Shown piece by piece: positions 36,228 through 46,366 of a stretch of DNA of 64,000 nt; position 1 is the first letter of the stretch, and each line of letters begins with the position of its first letter. The stretch is from Streptomonospora wellingtoniae. Lineage in GTDB: Bacteria; Actinomycetota; Actinomycetes; Streptosporangiales; Streptosporangiaceae. The stretch spans positions 66,558 through 130,557 of the forward strand of contig NZ_JAVREK010000016.1 in NCBI RefSeq assembly GCF_031845375.1, in the 5' to 3' direction. The position numbers and the translations under genes are program-made. The notes beneath the pieces were generated by a model. It had not been told where the DNA came from, made no database searches, and saw only the letters and a program-made list of their open reading frames with translations.

Positions 36228-38210
36228 CTAAGGAAAGGGGTGCGGGTGGGAGCTGATCTCGGAGTCGAGCAGCGGCCGGTGGGCGTATCCGAGCCGCGCC
36301 GGCATCTCGCGTAGTCGCGGCAGGCCGTGCAGGCGACGGAACCGATGGCCGAAGGTCATCGGGAGCGTCCCGGGAACGAGCACCTTGGCGCAGCTCAGGC
36401 CGGCGGCGCGGTGCTCGGGGGCGGTCTGGTCCACGGCGATCACGTCGAGTCCGCTGTCGCGCAGCCGCGCGACCAGCGCGAGAAGATCGTCAGTGAGATC
36501 GGCTCCCGCGATCCTCGGCCTGTCAGCGCCGAACGCCTCGCTGATCGGGACGTCGGTGTGGGACTCCGCGAGGAATCCGAACCGCTCGTAGACCCGGGAA
36601 TCGCCGTAGAGCAGCACGTGGTCCCCCAGCATTCGCACGTTGTCCGAGTCGCGCACCAGGCTCTCCACGTGCTCGGTTCGACCGGGAAACCGGCCGACCA
36701 GGCTCGCCAGGATCGGGCCGAGCTCGGCGAGCGCGTTGACCATGGCGCGTTCCGGCTGCGGGTGTGCGCCCGCGGCGCAGCACGCCTGGGGCCGTGAAAC
36801 ATCGCCGTCCAGGCGCGTGGCCATAGCCCACACGCTGGGAATGCCATGGTCGAGCGTTGTGTCGTAGATCGACACCCGGTATCCCAGCTCGTGCTTGAGC
36901 TGCGCGACGAGGAGCGGGACCGTGCGGTCGGCGGCGGACTCCGGGTCGATGGCGGGCACCGGCATCCGGGCGTGCCAGGACAGCAGGAACGCGTCGCGTT
37001 CCACGATCTCCAGGAGGCCGTGCAGGATGGCCTCCTCCAGACAGCTACCGAGGGCGGCGCCGTTGGAGGAGTCCAGCACGAAGAGCGGGTCCTCCTGGCC
37101 TTCCCGCCCCGGAATGCCGTAGTAGGCCACGCGCTCCGGTACCAGAACGGGGCCGGCCCGGCCGAACGAGTACCCGCTCACCCACCCGTACTCCAGGTCC
37201 GGGTCGAAGGGACGGAGAGGGAAATCGGGCAGCCCGTAGGACTCCGGGGGGTGCATCCCGAGCGTCTCGACGTCGATCGCACGGTCGGCGACATCCCGGT
37301 ACCGTGCGCGCACCACCCGGGACGGGGCGCCCTGCCGCATCCCGCCGAAGCGTTCCAGCGCCTCGCAGATCGCCACGGTCTCGCTGGTGCGGTAGTCCCG
37401 GCTTCGCCCGAAGCCGAACTCGGTCCGGATCGTGTGGTTCCCTCGGAGCCGCAGCGGCGCGTGCACGACTTGCAACCCCGCGGCGGTGTCGTACCACAGC
37501 CCGCGGAGCAGGCCCGTCTCGCTGTCCACATACCGTGCGCGCAACTCGTCCGGATCGAGGTCGGGCCGCAGCCGGTAGCGGTCCGGGGCCGGCTTCGGCC
37601 GCGGGCACAGCGCGACGGGCTCCTCGTCGCCCGGTGGAGAGCAGTCCGGGCAGAGCGGGTCGGGAAGGAACCGGTGCCGGCCGACCTGGAGCGTACGCAG
37701 GTCAAGCCGCAGCAGCGCACCCGCGGTACGGGGTTCCTCCTCGGCGGCGAGCCGCGCAGCTTCGGCGGCGACCAGATCCGCCACAGTGCCCGCTGCCAGC
37801 GAGGTGAGAAGCGAGGAGGGCGTACAGGACAGTGCCTCGCGATGCGCAGCCCGGACGGTGCGCTCGCCGTCCGGGTCTTCACGTGCCAGCTCCCGGCGGG
37901 TGTCGGCGCAGCGGAGGCACCCGGGCACGCCGGGGCGTTCGAGAGGACCGATGACCGCGACACCGAGCTCGGTCCGCACCGGCAACCGCGGCACCCCGCG
38001 GTGCCGTCCCCAGTCCTGGCGTTCCCCCCATTCCTCCCGCCAGGCGTCGCTGACGAAGCAGGCGAGGTCCGGACGCTCACCGCCGGCCGGGGCGCACACC
38101 GCGCCGATGACCGCCGCCAGCAGCCCGTCGCCGGTCACCCGTACACGCCCGGCCGGACCGCGCGCCGTGTCCGCCGCGCGGTCCGACGCCGCAGGGAGGG
38201 AGTCAGCCAT
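36228..38210 (-). CDS. YcaO cyclodehydratase of a thiopeptide cluster (TbtG-like)
   Basis: A 660-residue protein. The N-terminal 210 residues have two CxxC-type pairs (GCLRCAD and LCPDCS), probably structural zinc. The C-terminal 440 residues are a YcaO domain, with ETVAICEALERFGG, SSNGAALGSCLEEAILHGLLEIVERDAFLL and the C-terminal tail SSHPHPFP, the PxPxP motif of azoline-forming YcaO enzymes. It activates the amide backbone with ATP and turns cysteines of the precursor into thiazolines, working with the leader-binding protein encoded just upstream. It overlaps that gene by 8 bases. It is last in the B-to-G operon. Confidence 0.93.
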   Translation of the reverse strand: MADSLPAASDRAADTARGPAGRVRVTGDGLLAAVIGAVCAPAGGERPDLACFVSDAWREEWGERQDWGRHRGVPRLPVRTELGVAVIGPLERPGVPGCLRCADTRRELAREDPDGERTVRAAHREALSCTPSSLLTSLAAGTVADLVAAEAARLAAEEEPRTAGALLRLDLRTLQVGRHRFLPDPLCPDCSPPGDEEPVALCPRPKPAPDRYRLRPDLDPDELRARYVDSETGLLRGLWYDTAAGLQVVHAPLRLRGNHTIRTEFGFGRSRDYRTSETVAICEALERFGGMRQGAPSRVVRARYRDVADRAIDVETLGMHPPESYGLPDFPLRPFDPDLEYGWVSGYSFGRAGPVLVPERVAYYGIPGREGQEDPLFVLDSSNGAALGSCLEEAILHGLLEIVERDAFLLSWHARMPVPAIDPESAADRTVPLLVAQLKHELGYRVSIYDTTLDHGIPSVWAMATRLDGDVSRPQACCAAGAHPQPERAMVNALAELGPILASLVGRFPGRTEHVESLVRDSDNVRMLGDHVLLYGDSRVYERFGFLAESHTDVPISEAFGADRPRIAGADLTDDLLALVARLRDSGLDVIAVDQTAPEHRAAGLSCAKVLVPGTLPMTFGHRFRRLHGLPRLREMPARLGYAHRPLLDSEISSHPHPFP

Positions 38211-40131
38211 GGTCGAGCACCACCTGTACTAGGTAGGGAACCCGCTGTGTCACTTCGCGGTCGTGGTCCATAGGCACCACCACCGGCTCGCGTCCACGCG
38301 CGCGCAGCGCTGCGGCGATCCCCTCGACGGTCAGCGCGGTGTCGTCGAGCGCGCTGGAACGGGTGCCGCGAAAGAGCTCCCGCGGCGCGGGCACTTGCGG
38401 CGGCGCGTAGGCCGGTTCGGCGTTCACCGCGGACTGGTAGGCCAGCAGCGCCTTCTCCAGCCCGTCGCGAAACGCCTCGGCGGTCGACGCCCCGACGCCG
38501 CAGACGCCCGCGCCCGCGTCCCCGGCGCCGCGGACCAGGACGCAGGGAACATCGAGCACCCGGGTGAGGTCGTAGGTCTCGACTGGTCGCCCGGTGGCGC
38601 ACAGCAGCGCGTGGTAGCGGACAGCGACGGGATCCCGTGCGACCGCACCCGCGTCCACCGGCGGTACCGGCTCGTCCAACGCGGCGATACCGCTGACCGC
38701 GAGCGCGCGGCACTGGTCCAGCAGGGCGGTCCGGACAGCGTCCTCCCAGGTGTAGCCCGCTGCACTGCCGCACACCGGAAACCCCTCCGCGCCAGCACCG
38801 GCCAGTACGGGAAAGGCGCGCGCGGCGTCCACCTCAAGGACATGCCCGTCGGCAAGCCGGTACCCCCACACCCGGTCGGCGGCCTCCCCGGACCGCAGCT
38901 CCGCCAGCGACGTGTCCGGGTCACCGGCACCGCGGCCCAAGAGCCGGCGCGGGTCCAGGCAGAGCGAGCCGTATGCCGCGTAGCCGTGCATCGCGGCGCG
39001 GTAGCGGGCGGTGGCGTAATCCGGGCCGACGCCCGCCACCCGCACCGGGCCGAGGCCCAACCCCACCGGGTCGGCGACGGTGGCCTCGCTGACATGCAGC
39101 GGGAACTGCGCGAAGCCGCGCTGGTCGATCTCGCCGAACACCCCGGCACGGTCGTCCACGAGCGGGGCGGTGCGCCGGGACATCTCCTCGACGGTGAGCT
39201 TCGCACCGCGGCGCAGCTTGCCCACGTCGGCGCCGAAACGCGCGCGGGCGGGTGTGGTGGCCGGACGCGTGTACGGGTGCGGCAGGAACGCGTGGTGCGT
39301 CGAGTCCAGCAAGTCGTAGGTGACGCGGGTCAACCGGTCGCGTTCGGTATCGCCGGCGATGCCGGCGAACACCCGGAACGCGCGGTGCACGAGCTGGTTC
39401 GCGACCGCCGCGAGGTCCGCGGCATCGGCCGGCCGGCCAGGAGGGACCTCCCGCCGCAGGCCCAGCATCCGGCGCCGGGCGCTCTCCCGGTCCTGCGGCC
39501 CGGTTCCCACCGGTCCGAGCACCGCGTGGTCGCCGAAGTCCGCGGCGTGCCCGAGGACCGTTTGCGGGCCCGAGCACGTCTCGCGCGACCGGCGGTCCGT
39601 GGTGAGGTCGGCGTCGTCGCTCACGTGCAGCACGATGCCGGGGTCCCTCGCGAGAGCGTCCGGCGGCTCGTCGGGGCCCGCGCTGTACACCCGCGTGATG
39701 CCGGAGCGCTCGCACGCGCGTGCGGCGGCCGCGGCCAGCGCGCCGCGGCCGATCACCAGCGCGCCACAGTCGCGGTAGCGCCGCCACGTCGCGGTGGCGG
39801 TGGCGGTGTCCAGGAAGTATCCGAGGTAGTGCACCTCCGGGGCATTGGCCCCCGGCGGGACGGCCGGGCCCGGCGCGACGTCCTCGACCTCGCGCACGAC
39901 ATCGGCGTCGACCAGCGCCTGGATGACCTGCTCCAGCATCCGCCCGCGCTCACCGTCGAGGTTCGCGACGAGGTCGTCGACGCCGAACCGCCCGTCCAGG
40001 TAGGGTTCCAGCCGGTCCAGCCACGCCGCGATCGAGGCGCCGTCGAACGTCACCAGGCCGTGGTGGGTCAGTACGCAGAGGCCGTCCGGCGTGGACACGC
40101 GGTACGTGTCGGGGCGCAGCAGCAGCTTCAT
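38203..40131 (-). CDS. Ocin-ThiF-like leader-binding partner of the cyclodehydratase (TbtF-like)
   Basis: A 642-residue protein. Residues 1 to about 85 look like a RiPP recognition element (LLLRPDTYRVSTPDGLCVLTHH, then LDGRFGVDDLVANL and VIQALVDADVVREV). A degenerate Rossmann/ThiF-like part follows (DCGALVIGRGALAAAAARACERSG), then a long C-terminal domain seen in thiopeptide F proteins. In the thiomuracin pathway this partner binds the precursor leader and presents it to the YcaO enzyme. The start overlaps the stop of the dehydrogenase gene (ATGA), and its end overlaps the YcaO start, so partner proteins are translationally coupled. The substrate match rests on gene order and the leader sequence. 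Confidence 0.86.
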   Translation of the reverse strand: MKLLLRPDTYRVSTPDGLCVLTHHGLVTFDGASIAAWLDRLEPYLDGRFGVDDLVANLDGERGRMLEQVIQALVDADVVREVEDVAPGPAVPPGANAPEVHYLGYFLDTATATATWRRYRDCGALVIGRGALAAAAARACERSGITRVYSAGPDEPPDALARDPGIVLHVSDDADLTTDRRSRETCSGPQTVLGHAADFGDHAVLGPVGTGPQDRESARRRMLGLRREVPPGRPADAADLAAVANQLVHRAFRVFAGIAGDTERDRLTRVTYDLLDSTHHAFLPHPYTRPATTPARARFGADVGKLRRGAKLTVEEMSRRTAPLVDDRAGVFGEIDQRGFAQFPLHVSEATVADPVGLGLGPVRVAGVGPDYATARYRAAMHGYAAYGSLCLDPRRLLGRGAGDPDTSLAELRSGEAADRVWGYRLADGHVLEVDAARAFPVLAGAGAEGFPVCGSAAGYTWEDAVRTALLDQCRALAVSGIAALDEPVPPVDAGAVARDPVAVRYHALLCATGRPVETYDLTRVLDVPCVLVRGAGDAGAGVCGVGASTAEAFRDGLEKALLAYQSAVNAEPAYAPPQVPAPRELFRGTRSSALDDTALTVEGIAAALRARGREPVVVPMDHDREVTQRVPYLVQVVLDHG

Positions 40132-41543
40132 CCGTTCGCGTCCCTTCCCGCCGATGAAGGCTTGGCGCCCAGCATGAACTCACCCACGGCGGACTCCGCG
40201 AGCGGATCCGCACCGATCGCCTCGCTGAGGTCGGTGGCGGTGCCCGCGCCCAGTGCGCACCCGGCCAGCCCCATGGCCGTGGCCACCAGGTACATCACCT
40301 GGTATATGACCCCGACGTGCTTCAACGTCAGCGCGTACGCCATCGCCTCGTACTTCCACATGACCCGGCCGAACCGGGCGGAGACGACCACCACGACCTG
40401 CGGCGGTTCCGACTTCTCCGACGACGCCTGGAACACCTGCACCATCCGGCGCAGTACCTCCGGTGCCGCGTCCACGCATTCCAGGTGGTGACCGTTCTGG
40501 TCGTAGCGGTACAGTCCCGGGCTGAGGCCGTCCACACGCTGGACCAGGGGGTAGAACTCCAGCTCGTACAGGGCCCCGCCGGCGGGGTACGGCCGCCCCA
40601 GGTACTCCTGCCCTCCCGGCGCCACCCGTTCCCGGATGCCGGTACAGCGGTACAGGAACTCGCTGAGCGCGCGGAGCGTGATCGGGTTCTCGGGGTCGTG
40701 CTCCCGCTGGGACGCCCGGTCCTCCAGCACCGCCGTGAGCGGCGGGTCCGTCATGCGCAGCGTGCCCAGGTCGGGCCGGTCCAGCGGGAGGGGCGAGCCG
40801 ACCGGGTTCCGTCGCGCGGGCAGCGGGGCGACGGCCCCGGCGAACCGCAGAGTTGCGCCCATGTCCGCTCCGAGCGTGCGCCGGTCTCCCTGCCGGCTGT
40901 GCGCGTGGAACCACAACTCGTGCGGGCTCCATTGACGCAGCCGCAGGTCATCGGGTTCCGCGTCGTCCTCCCGGTCGAGCACACCGGCGAATTCCAGGTC
41001 GGCCAGCAGGCGGCGCACAGTGCGTTCAGTGAGCCCACCGGAGTGCCGGGCCAACGCGGGGACCTCCGCTCCCCCGGCGAGTCCGCTCACCACGGCCAGG
41101 ACGCGGGGGTCGTGCAGTCGGACGTCGCAGGCGCCTTCGGGCGCGGCGAGCACCAGGTGGTGCCCGTCCGGGGCCAAGGCGGCGAACCGGGACAGGGCCG
41201 CGTGCGCGAGCCGGTAGTCCGCGTCGCGCGGGCGCGCCGCGCGCAGCGGTTCCACGGTGTAGAGCGGGGTCTCGTCCTCGGTGACCGTGACGCGCAGCCA
41301 TCCGCCGTCCCGGAGCCGGTCGACCAGCTCGCCGAGTTCTTCGGCGCTCGCGCCGGCCTGCCGGCGTAGCCCTTCCCGGGTGCACTGCTGACTGGACAGG
41401 TGTCGCAACGCGGTCCATTGCGATGGAGAGAGTGTGCCGAGGGCACCCGCATGGGGCCAGCGGAGGAGGTGCGTCTCACCGGACTCGGCGGTCGCCGCGT
41501 CCACCCCGGCCCGCAGCTGGAGGAGCTCGACCTCGACCGTCAT
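40128..41543 (-). CDS. SagB-type azoline dehydrogenase (TbtE-like)
   Basis: A 471-residue protein. The N-terminal 240 residues are winged-helix-like and of unclear role. From about residue 270 it is a SagB/nitroreductase-fold flavoprotein: LRALSEFLYRCTGI, RPYPAGGALYELEFYPLVQRV, GLSPGLYRYDQNGHHLE and LKHVGVIYQVMYLVATAMGLAGCALG. These enzymes use FMN to oxidise thiazolines to thiazoles. The ATG at 41543 overlaps the previous stop as ATGA, which decides the start against a longer frame. It is the fourth enzyme gene of the operon. Confidence 0.9.
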   Translation of the reverse strand: MTVEVELLQLRAGVDAATAESGETHLLRWPHAGALGTLSPSQWTALRHLSSQQCTREGLRRQAGASAEELGELVDRLRDGGWLRVTVTEDETPLYTVEPLRAARPRDADYRLAHAALSRFAALAPDGHHLVLAAPEGACDVRLHDPRVLAVVSGLAGGAEVPALARHSGGLTERTVRRLLADLEFAGVLDREDDAEPDDLRLRQWSPHELWFHAHSRQGDRRTLGADMGATLRFAGAVAPLPARRNPVGSPLPLDRPDLGTLRMTDPPLTAVLEDRASQREHDPENPITLRALSEFLYRCTGIRERVAPGGQEYLGRPYPAGGALYELEFYPLVQRVDGLSPGLYRYDQNGHHLECVDAAPEVLRRMVQVFQASSEKSEPPQVVVVVSARFGRVMWKYEAMAYALTLKHVGVIYQVMYLVATAMGLAGCALGAGTATDLSEAIGADPLAESAVGEFMLGAKPSSAGRDANG

Positions 41544-42610
41544 CTCCGCGTGTCCGTCAGGGACGCGGCGAACATCTCCAGGGCGGTCATTCCGTAGTGC
41601 CGCTCGGCCGTGTTCGCCGCGATGTGGCACAGCGCGTTCCGCTCCATGGCGCTCAGCCCGATCCGCGTCAGGTGCAGGTAGAAGTAGTTGATGAGCTGCC
41701 GGAACACGGTGAACTCCGGACCCTGCAACACGGCTGCCGCCCCGGGGGAGGCCGCCAGGGCACGGTGGAACTCACTACGGGGTGCGCTGAGGTCCGCCGG
41801 GGGCATGTGGAGCGTGCCGACGTGCTGCAAGGCGCGGACGTCCCGCTCGACCGGCCGCATCGTGTCGACCCACTGCCGCAGGAACGGCACCGAGTCCCGG
41901 TGCCCGTCGACCGTGGCCAGCGCCTCGACCAACTCGGTCTCGAATCGCTCGGCATACCGGGTGTACTGCGCGTCCCACTCGCTGCGGTACTCCTCACCGC
42001 CGGGCGTCGTAGCCAGAAACGCCTCGGCGTGGGAGCGGAAGGTCGCGTAGCTCTGGGCCAGACCGGTCGCGGTGAAGGCGTGCACGGTCGCGATCAGCAA
42101 TGCGAAAGCGAGCCGCCGGCGGTCGCCGGGATCCGGCGTGCCTTCGATCATGGCGAACGCCAGCGGTGTCGCCGCGACGTAGAAGCGGGCCTGCAACTCC
42201 GCGGTTTCCCGGTTTCCCAGCATGTGCAGCCGCGGGTCGTACCGCTCGACGGTGAGGGTGTTGTTCGGCTGGAACGGCCGCAGCGGCCCCTTCTCGCCCT
42301 CGCGTTCGGCCAGCCGCTCGTGCAGGGGCAGAACCCGGGCCTCGTCGAGCTTCGTTGTGGCGGGGCGGTCGCGCAGGAACGCACCGACGACGTCCCGGGC
42401 GGCGGGGCGCACGACGTCGTGGAACACCTCGTCGCCGGCACGGAACAGCAGGCGCAGGTGGGGGCCGCGCCGCCAGTGCGGGGTGAAGTACGCCTCGGGA
42501 ACGTCCGCGGCCACGCGTTCGAACAGCGGGCGCACCGCGTCGAGGATCAGCCGGTCCTGGTTGTCGTCACTGTAGTGGACATGAATCGCCTGCCACGGCA
42601 CGTGGCCCAC
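41540..42610 (-). CDS. Thiopeptide pyridine synthase candidate (TbtD-like, SpaB_C fold)
   Basis: A 356-residue protein of the thiopeptide-type bacteriocin biosynthesis/SpaB_C family. The N-terminus WQAIHVHYSDDNQDRLILDA and YFTPHWRRGPHLRLLFR, then VERYDPRLHMLG, and a C-terminal helical part (RQLINYFYLHLTRIGLSAMERNALCH) are typical. One of two adjacent members should perform glutamate elimination and the other the formal [4+2] cycloaddition that joins two dehydroalanines into a pyridine ring with loss of leader. I assign the synthase role here because thiomuracin order places it directly before the dehydrogenase. It overlaps the preceding gene by 44 bases. Confidence 0.82.
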   Translation of the reverse strand: MGHVPWQAIHVHYSDDNQDRLILDAVRPLFERVAADVPEAYFTPHWRRGPHLRLLFRAGDEVFHDVVRPAARDVVGAFLRDRPATTKLDEARVLPLHERLAEREGEKGPLRPFQPNNTLTVERYDPRLHMLGNRETAELQARFYVAATPLAFAMIEGTPDPGDRRRLAFALLIATVHAFTATGLAQSYATFRSHAEAFLATTPGGEEYRSEWDAQYTRYAERFETELVEALATVDGHRDSVPFLRQWVDTMRPVERDVRALQHVGTLHMPPADLSAPRSEFHRALAASPGAAAVLQGPEFTVFRQLINYFYLHLTRIGLSAMERNALCHIAANTAERHYGMTALEMFAASLTDTRR

Positions 42611-43634
42611 CTCCCGTTTCTGTTTCGGTTTCGCGGATCGCGCGCATCGCCAGCGCCCGGACGTAGCTCTCGCCGGCCAGCGACAGCCCGATCCGGTTGC
42701 AGAACAGGTGCGCGCATATGTCCATGGCGGGCAGTGACGCCGGGGCGGGGCCCGCGGGAGCCCCGCCGGCGCCTCCAGGGGTCGGCGGCACGTAGCGGCC
42801 GGCCGCGGCCTCGGCGTCGAGCACGCGCCGCAGCCGATCGAGCGAGCGCACCCAGTCGGCGAGATCGCCGGACCCGAGGGCGTCGCTGCGCGCGACCACC
42901 GCGCGCAGCGACTCGATCAGGGTGCACAGGGTGTCTCGCTGGTCGTGCCAGAGCCGTTCCAGTTCGCCCGCGTCCAGGGCGCCCACGTTTGTACGCGCCT
43001 TGCCCGCGCCGCCCAATCGCGCGGCCGGATCGTCCGTGCCGCACAGCCAGGCCAGCGTCAGCATCGAGAAAGCCGCGGTGAACCGCTGGTCTGGGTCGGG
43101 ACCGGAGGCCAGTAGTCCGAGCGCGATCCGGCTCGACTCGGTGAAGTGCCGTTCCACGGCAGTGATCGCGGCCCCGTAGCCGTAGCGGAGCCGTTCACGG
43201 CGGTACGGCAAGAACGCGACGGAGTTGTTGGGCCGCAGTGGGGAGTAGCCCGGCTCGTTCTCCAACCGGGCGATGGGCTCCGCCGTGCGTCGGTACTCGG
43301 CCTCGTCGATTGTGGTCGCGGCGGGACGGGTGTCGAGGAAACGCCGGATCCGCCGTTCCACCAGGGTGCGCGAGCGGTGCCGGGAGGGCCCGTCCGGTGG
43401 CAGTACGCGAAACCGCAGATGCGGGCCGCTGTCCCAGTACCGCAGGAAGAAGTACTCGTCCGCGAGCCCGAGCCCGGTCAGCTCCGTGACCAGGGGACTG
43501 ATGACATCGGTGATCACGGGTTCGAGGGGGGCGTGATAGAACACGTGCGCGGCCAACCACTCGGTCTCCCGGCGCTCTGTCCCGCGCGTGCCGGGTTCCG
43601 CTGCGGCGTCGGGGAGCTCAGCGTGGTCAGGCAT
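42567..43634 (-). CDS. Split LanB elimination-domain protein (TbtC-like)
   Basis: A 355-residue protein of the SpaB_C/Lant_dehydr_C family: AAHVFYHAPLEPVITDVISP, DEYFFLRYWDSGPHLRFRVLP and RPNNSVAFLPYRRERLRYG. In split LanB systems this part removes glutamate from glutamylated Ser/Thr to give dehydroamino acids. It is a paralogue of the next gene, so the two roles could be exchanged; gene order favours elimination here. The ATG at 43634 overlaps the stop of the upstream LanB gene by eight bases. A Gly/Pro/Ala-rich linker of about 20 residues lies near residue 305. Confidence 0.82.
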   Translation of the reverse strand: MPDHAELPDAAAEPGTRGTERRETEWLAAHVFYHAPLEPVITDVISPLVTELTGLGLADEYFFLRYWDSGPHLRFRVLPPDGPSRHRSRTLVERRIRRFLDTRPAATTIDEAEYRRTAEPIARLENEPGYSPLRPNNSVAFLPYRRERLRYGYGAAITAVERHFTESSRIALGLLASGPDPDQRFTAAFSMLTLAWLCGTDDPAARLGGAGKARTNVGALDAGELERLWHDQRDTLCTLIESLRAVVARSDALGSGDLADWVRSLDRLRRVLDAEAAAGRYVPPTPGGAGGAPAGPAPASLPAMDICAHLFCNRIGLSLAGESYVRALAMRAIRETETETGGGPRAVAGDSCPLQ

Positions 43635-46275
43635 CCGAGACCTCCACGACGAACTCCGTGACTCGTTGCTCGCCGTCGGCGTCGTGCGGCGCGTCCGCCG
43701 GGTCGGGCAGGGCCTCGGTGACCAGCAGCGCACCGGTCTGCGGTTCGCCGGCCAGCCTCGGAATGAGATCCATCAAGAAGGGGTTCGCCGCATCGACGTA
43801 CTGCGGCTTGCGGGACTTGCTGAACACCCAGGGCAGGAGTGCGTCCGGGTCCTGAGCGGCGTCGAAGAACGCGGCGGTCAGGGGTCGCACGAAGCACCTC
43901 TCTGGGATCCGGTGCTCCCGAAACCAGCCGATCAGTCGACACAGGTAGTCGGCGTGCTGTTCGTGGGGGCCGCGCACCGGGACCGACTCGACGGGCACGA
44001 GCCAACTGGCTCTGCGCAGTACGACGCTGCCGAGGCGCACCCGGGGCCCGCGCACGACCTCCTCGGGGATTCCGGCGTACGGTGTGTCGCCGCGCAGGGC
44101 CATCTCGGGGTTGGTGAGGAACGTTCCACCGAACACGTGTGTGATCAGCCGCGCCACGGGCGGGAGCAGCGAGTCGGCCATCATCCCCAGGTGCAGCGGC
44201 CTGACGTGGGCGCCCAGCGCGTCCGACTCCAGTCGGGGAAGGTCGTGCTCGGTGTCCAGGGTGACGACCAGGTCACCGAGCGCGAGCCGCTCGTTCTGAG
44301 GGCGAGCCGTGACCGCACCCGGGTAGTCCAGCTCGTAGTCGGCCGTGGGCTGCTTGCGGTTGAGGCCGATACCGAAGGCACCGGCGAACTCCGCGGTCAC
44401 GACGCCTTCCTCGGCCTCGGTGACGCCGAGGGGGACCGGAGTCTCACCGGCCGCTCGCAGCTGCTGGTGGATCCGGTTGCGCGCCCGGCCATAGCCGGTG
44501 GTCACCGAGTTGATCACCAGCCAAGGGGGGCCGCCGTGCACCGGTACTTGTTGCGCGTAGCACAGCAGCGAACGCTGAGGCACCACCCACGCGGGCCAGG
44601 TTTCGGCGAGTGCGGCCAGCCGGGCGGGGTCCGCTTCGACCGTCCCATCGGCCATGACGCCGCTGCTGAGTATCTCCTGGGTCGCCTTCCGCGCAAGGAG
44701 CTGCAACTCGCGCACCCGGTCGAGCCCGCTCGGCCAGCGCATGAACTGGTCCGCCCGGAACGCGAGGTCCATCGCGGACTTCAGCTCCCGGCCGAACCCG
44801 GTCGCGTCGGAGCCGATCGCCTCCTGCACCGCACGGTGCAGGTCGAGGAGCGGCACCCGGGCGTGCGGCCCGAACCGCGCACGCAGGAACGAGCCCAGCA
44901 CCAGCCGCAGTGGCGCGGCCGGGTCGTGCAGGGCCAGCCATCGTCGGGCGATGTTCAGGTCGTGCAGCGCGGGCGCCCACTCCTGGTTGGCGCACTCCAC
45001 GGGAGCGCCGCCATACACCGCACTCTCGTGCAGGGCGGTCGGCCGGGAGGCCGGCGCTGCCCCGGTGAGGTCCCGGACGGCGTCGTCGAGCGCGGCGTAC
45101 GCCTGGCGCAGCGTGCGCTCTCGGGCGCGGTGCCCGTCGAGGTCGGCCGGTGGGATGGCGCGCCCCAATTCTTCACCGACGCGGCCGACCAACGTGCCGC
45201 AGGAGGTGAACTCGGTGGGGGCGTGCTCGGCGAGCCAGCCGGCCAGGTCCGCGAACGGGCGCTCCGCCTGGTCGGCCACGGGCAGTTGGGCCTCCAGGAG
45301 CCCGGCCGTGCGGAGCCTGTCGACGAATCGGCGGGCCGCCTGGGGATTCCCGTGGTCCCGCCCGAGCAGCGCGCCCAAGTCGGCAACGGTCAGTGGGCCG
45401 TGCTCGCGTACGGCGCGGAGCACTTCCAAGACGGCCGCCGACGCCGGGACCGTGATGACCGGCTCGTCGGAGTCGGGAGCCAAGAACCGCACGTCGTCAC
45501 CGGTGACGGTGGCGCTCGGGTTGACGCGGACCGTCAGCTCGGGCAGCAACCGGGGGGCGTTCGCCAGCGCGTCGCGGACGCGTTCGAACGCCGGCCGATC
45601 GAGCTCGAGGACGCAGTGAGCGGCTCCGGGGGCCGGGTAGCACGTGGCCGCCGCACCGGGGTCCCACCGGCCGAGACCGCTGACCGTGAACGTGCTGTAC
45701 GGGCTGGTCTTGGTTGTCGCACGGGCAAGGTACTTGACGAGCTGGCTGATGCTCTGCCGTTTCGGAAGGCGCCGCGGGTCCGCGTGCCACTTGCCCAGTA
45801 CTTCGGACAGTGCGGGACTCGACAACGAGAGGGCGCGCAGGAAGTGCGGGTCGTCGGTGACGGCGCGTAGCCGCTCCCGCTTTTCGGCGATCTCGGACTC
45901 AAGCGTGGCGGGCAGCCCCGCCAGGCGGGAGTGGTGGTCGTGCAGCGCGCCGAGCCATGCCGTCACGCGGTTGCGGAGCGCAGCCGGCAACCGTGCCCTG
46001 ATCTCGGGGTTCCACTCCCGTTCACCGGGCACCCGCAGTTGGTAGACGGCGCGGCGGAGCCCCACCAGCCCCGGCTTGCACGCGTGGTCCCCCAGCGCCC
46101 CGATCACCGGGTACAGCTCATCCGACAACCGGCGGCCCGCGACGGCCAGGTCGTCGCGCGCGTCGAGGCAGGCGAGCATCTCCGCGTGGGAGGTGTCGCA
46201 GCGCAGCCGGGTCAGCGCGGACAACGCCACCCCGGCGACCCGGACGGCCGGTGGGGTCTGTGCGTGAAAGGCCAC
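43627..46275 (-). CDS. Split LanB glutamylation enzyme (TbtB-like)
   Basis: An 882-residue Lant_dehydr_N protein. Family landmarks are SPALSEVLGKWHAD, KYLARATTKTSPYSTFTVSG, RVNPSATVTGDDVRFL and WLVINSVTTGYGRARNRIH. The C-terminal half holds the second part of the domain, ending with CFVRPLTAAFFDAAQDPDALLPW. Such enzymes use glutamyl-tRNA to glutamylate Ser and Thr of the precursor, the first half of dehydration. The SpaB_C elimination domain is encoded by a separate gene, as in thiopeptide rather than class I lanthipeptide systems. The start is GTG at 46275 with only a weak ribosome-binding site. It is the first enzyme gene after the precursor and hairpin. Confidence 0.9.
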   Translation of the reverse strand: MAFHAQTPPAVRVAGVALSALTRLRCDTSHAEMLACLDARDDLAVAGRRLSDELYPVIGALGDHACKPGLVGLRRAVYQLRVPGEREWNPEIRARLPAALRNRVTAWLGALHDHHSRLAGLPATLESEIAEKRERLRAVTDDPHFLRALSLSSPALSEVLGKWHADPRRLPKRQSISQLVKYLARATTKTSPYSTFTVSGLGRWDPGAAATCYPAPGAAHCVLELDRPAFERVRDALANAPRLLPELTVRVNPSATVTGDDVRFLAPDSDEPVITVPASAAVLEVLRAVREHGPLTVADLGALLGRDHGNPQAARRFVDRLRTAGLLEAQLPVADQAERPFADLAGWLAEHAPTEFTSCGTLVGRVGEELGRAIPPADLDGHRARERTLRQAYAALDDAVRDLTGAAPASRPTALHESAVYGGAPVECANQEWAPALHDLNIARRWLALHDPAAPLRLVLGSFLRARFGPHARVPLLDLHRAVQEAIGSDATGFGRELKSAMDLAFRADQFMRWPSGLDRVRELQLLARKATQEILSSGVMADGTVEADPARLAALAETWPAWVVPQRSLLCYAQQVPVHGGPPWLVINSVTTGYGRARNRIHQQLRAAGETPVPLGVTEAEEGVVTAEFAGAFGIGLNRKQPTADYELDYPGAVTARPQNERLALGDLVVTLDTEHDLPRLESDALGAHVRPLHLGMMADSLLPPVARLITHVFGGTFLTNPEMALRGDTPYAGIPEEVVRGPRVRLGSVVLRRASWLVPVESVPVRGPHEQHADYLCRLIGWFREHRIPERCFVRPLTAAFFDAAQDPDALLPWVFSKSRKPQYVDAANPFLMDLIPRLAGEPQTGALLVTEALPDPADAPHDADGEQRVTEFVVEVSDA

Positions 46276-46366
46276 GGTACCTGGCGCGGCCGCCCCAGAG
46301 GACGCGGGAGTGATCAGGCGCGGGCTCTCGGTGGGAATGGCGGCCGTCTCCCTCTTTGCCGGTGGG